From: an uncultured Treponema sp.
GTDB lineage: Bacteria > Spirochaetota > Spirochaetia > Treponematales > Treponemataceae
Length of the DNA: 6,155 nucleotides
Assembly (NCBI GenBank): GCA_946538795.1
Contig: CAMNGY010000111.1
Coordinates: 1 to 6,155, forward strand
Direction of reading: 5' to 3'
Under the pieces are notes generated by a model. That model was not told the origin of the DNA. It searched no databases and worked only from the letters and a program-made list of their open reading frames with translations. Shown here piece after piece: positions 6,143 to 6,155 of this stretch (positions within the stretch are counted from its first letter, which is position 1; each line of letters opens with the position of its first letter). The translations under genes were made by a program, and so were the position numbers.

Positions 6143-6155
6143 AGTTGTCACAGCC

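Overview
The window looks like chromosomal DNA from a diderm bacterium, most likely a spirochaete of the Treponema group. The main reason is the adjacent pair of genes resembling the uncharacterised families TIGR03546 (DUF2062) and TIGR03545, a pairing I associate with treponemes and a few other outer-membrane bacteria. The taxon call is an inference from gene content and moderate GC, not from a marker gene.

Layout, left to right. Bases 2-1474 (+) hold a cardiolipin synthase-type phospholipase D protein with both HKD motifs; its start lies left of the window. A 177-base GC-rich spacer follows (1475-1651), with short tandem repeats and two hairpins between convergent genes. The minus strand then carries, in transcription order, a small Cro/CI-type regulator (5212-4877), a DUF2062 membrane protein (4815-4303) and a large protein with one membrane anchor (4306-1652). 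The last two overlap by ATGA and are almost certainly co-translated. The large protein has an acidic then lysine-rich cytoplasmic N-terminus, one membrane segment, and a stretch just after it that resembles the N-terminus of AsmA/TamB-type proteins.

Divergent from the regulator, across a 97-base AT-rich intergenic region with two TTGACA boxes, is a plus-strand gene that starts as a normal DltA-like adenylation domain. It stops after 194 residues, just past the A3 (P-loop-like) motif. Within a few bases another reading frame opens that encodes only the C-terminal end of an SGNH-type hydrolase, including a D-x-x-H motif. The simplest reading is an internal deletion, or an assembly collapse, of a dlt-like operon (adenylation enzyme, MBOAT, carrier protein, SGNH/DltD-like protein), leaving the first gene's 5' part joined to the last gene's 3' end.

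The genes share a cell-envelope theme: cardiolipin synthesis, a possible inner-membrane/periplasmic AsmA-like system, and the remains of an envelope acyl/alanyl modification operon with a divergent regulator. Functional links between these parts are inference.
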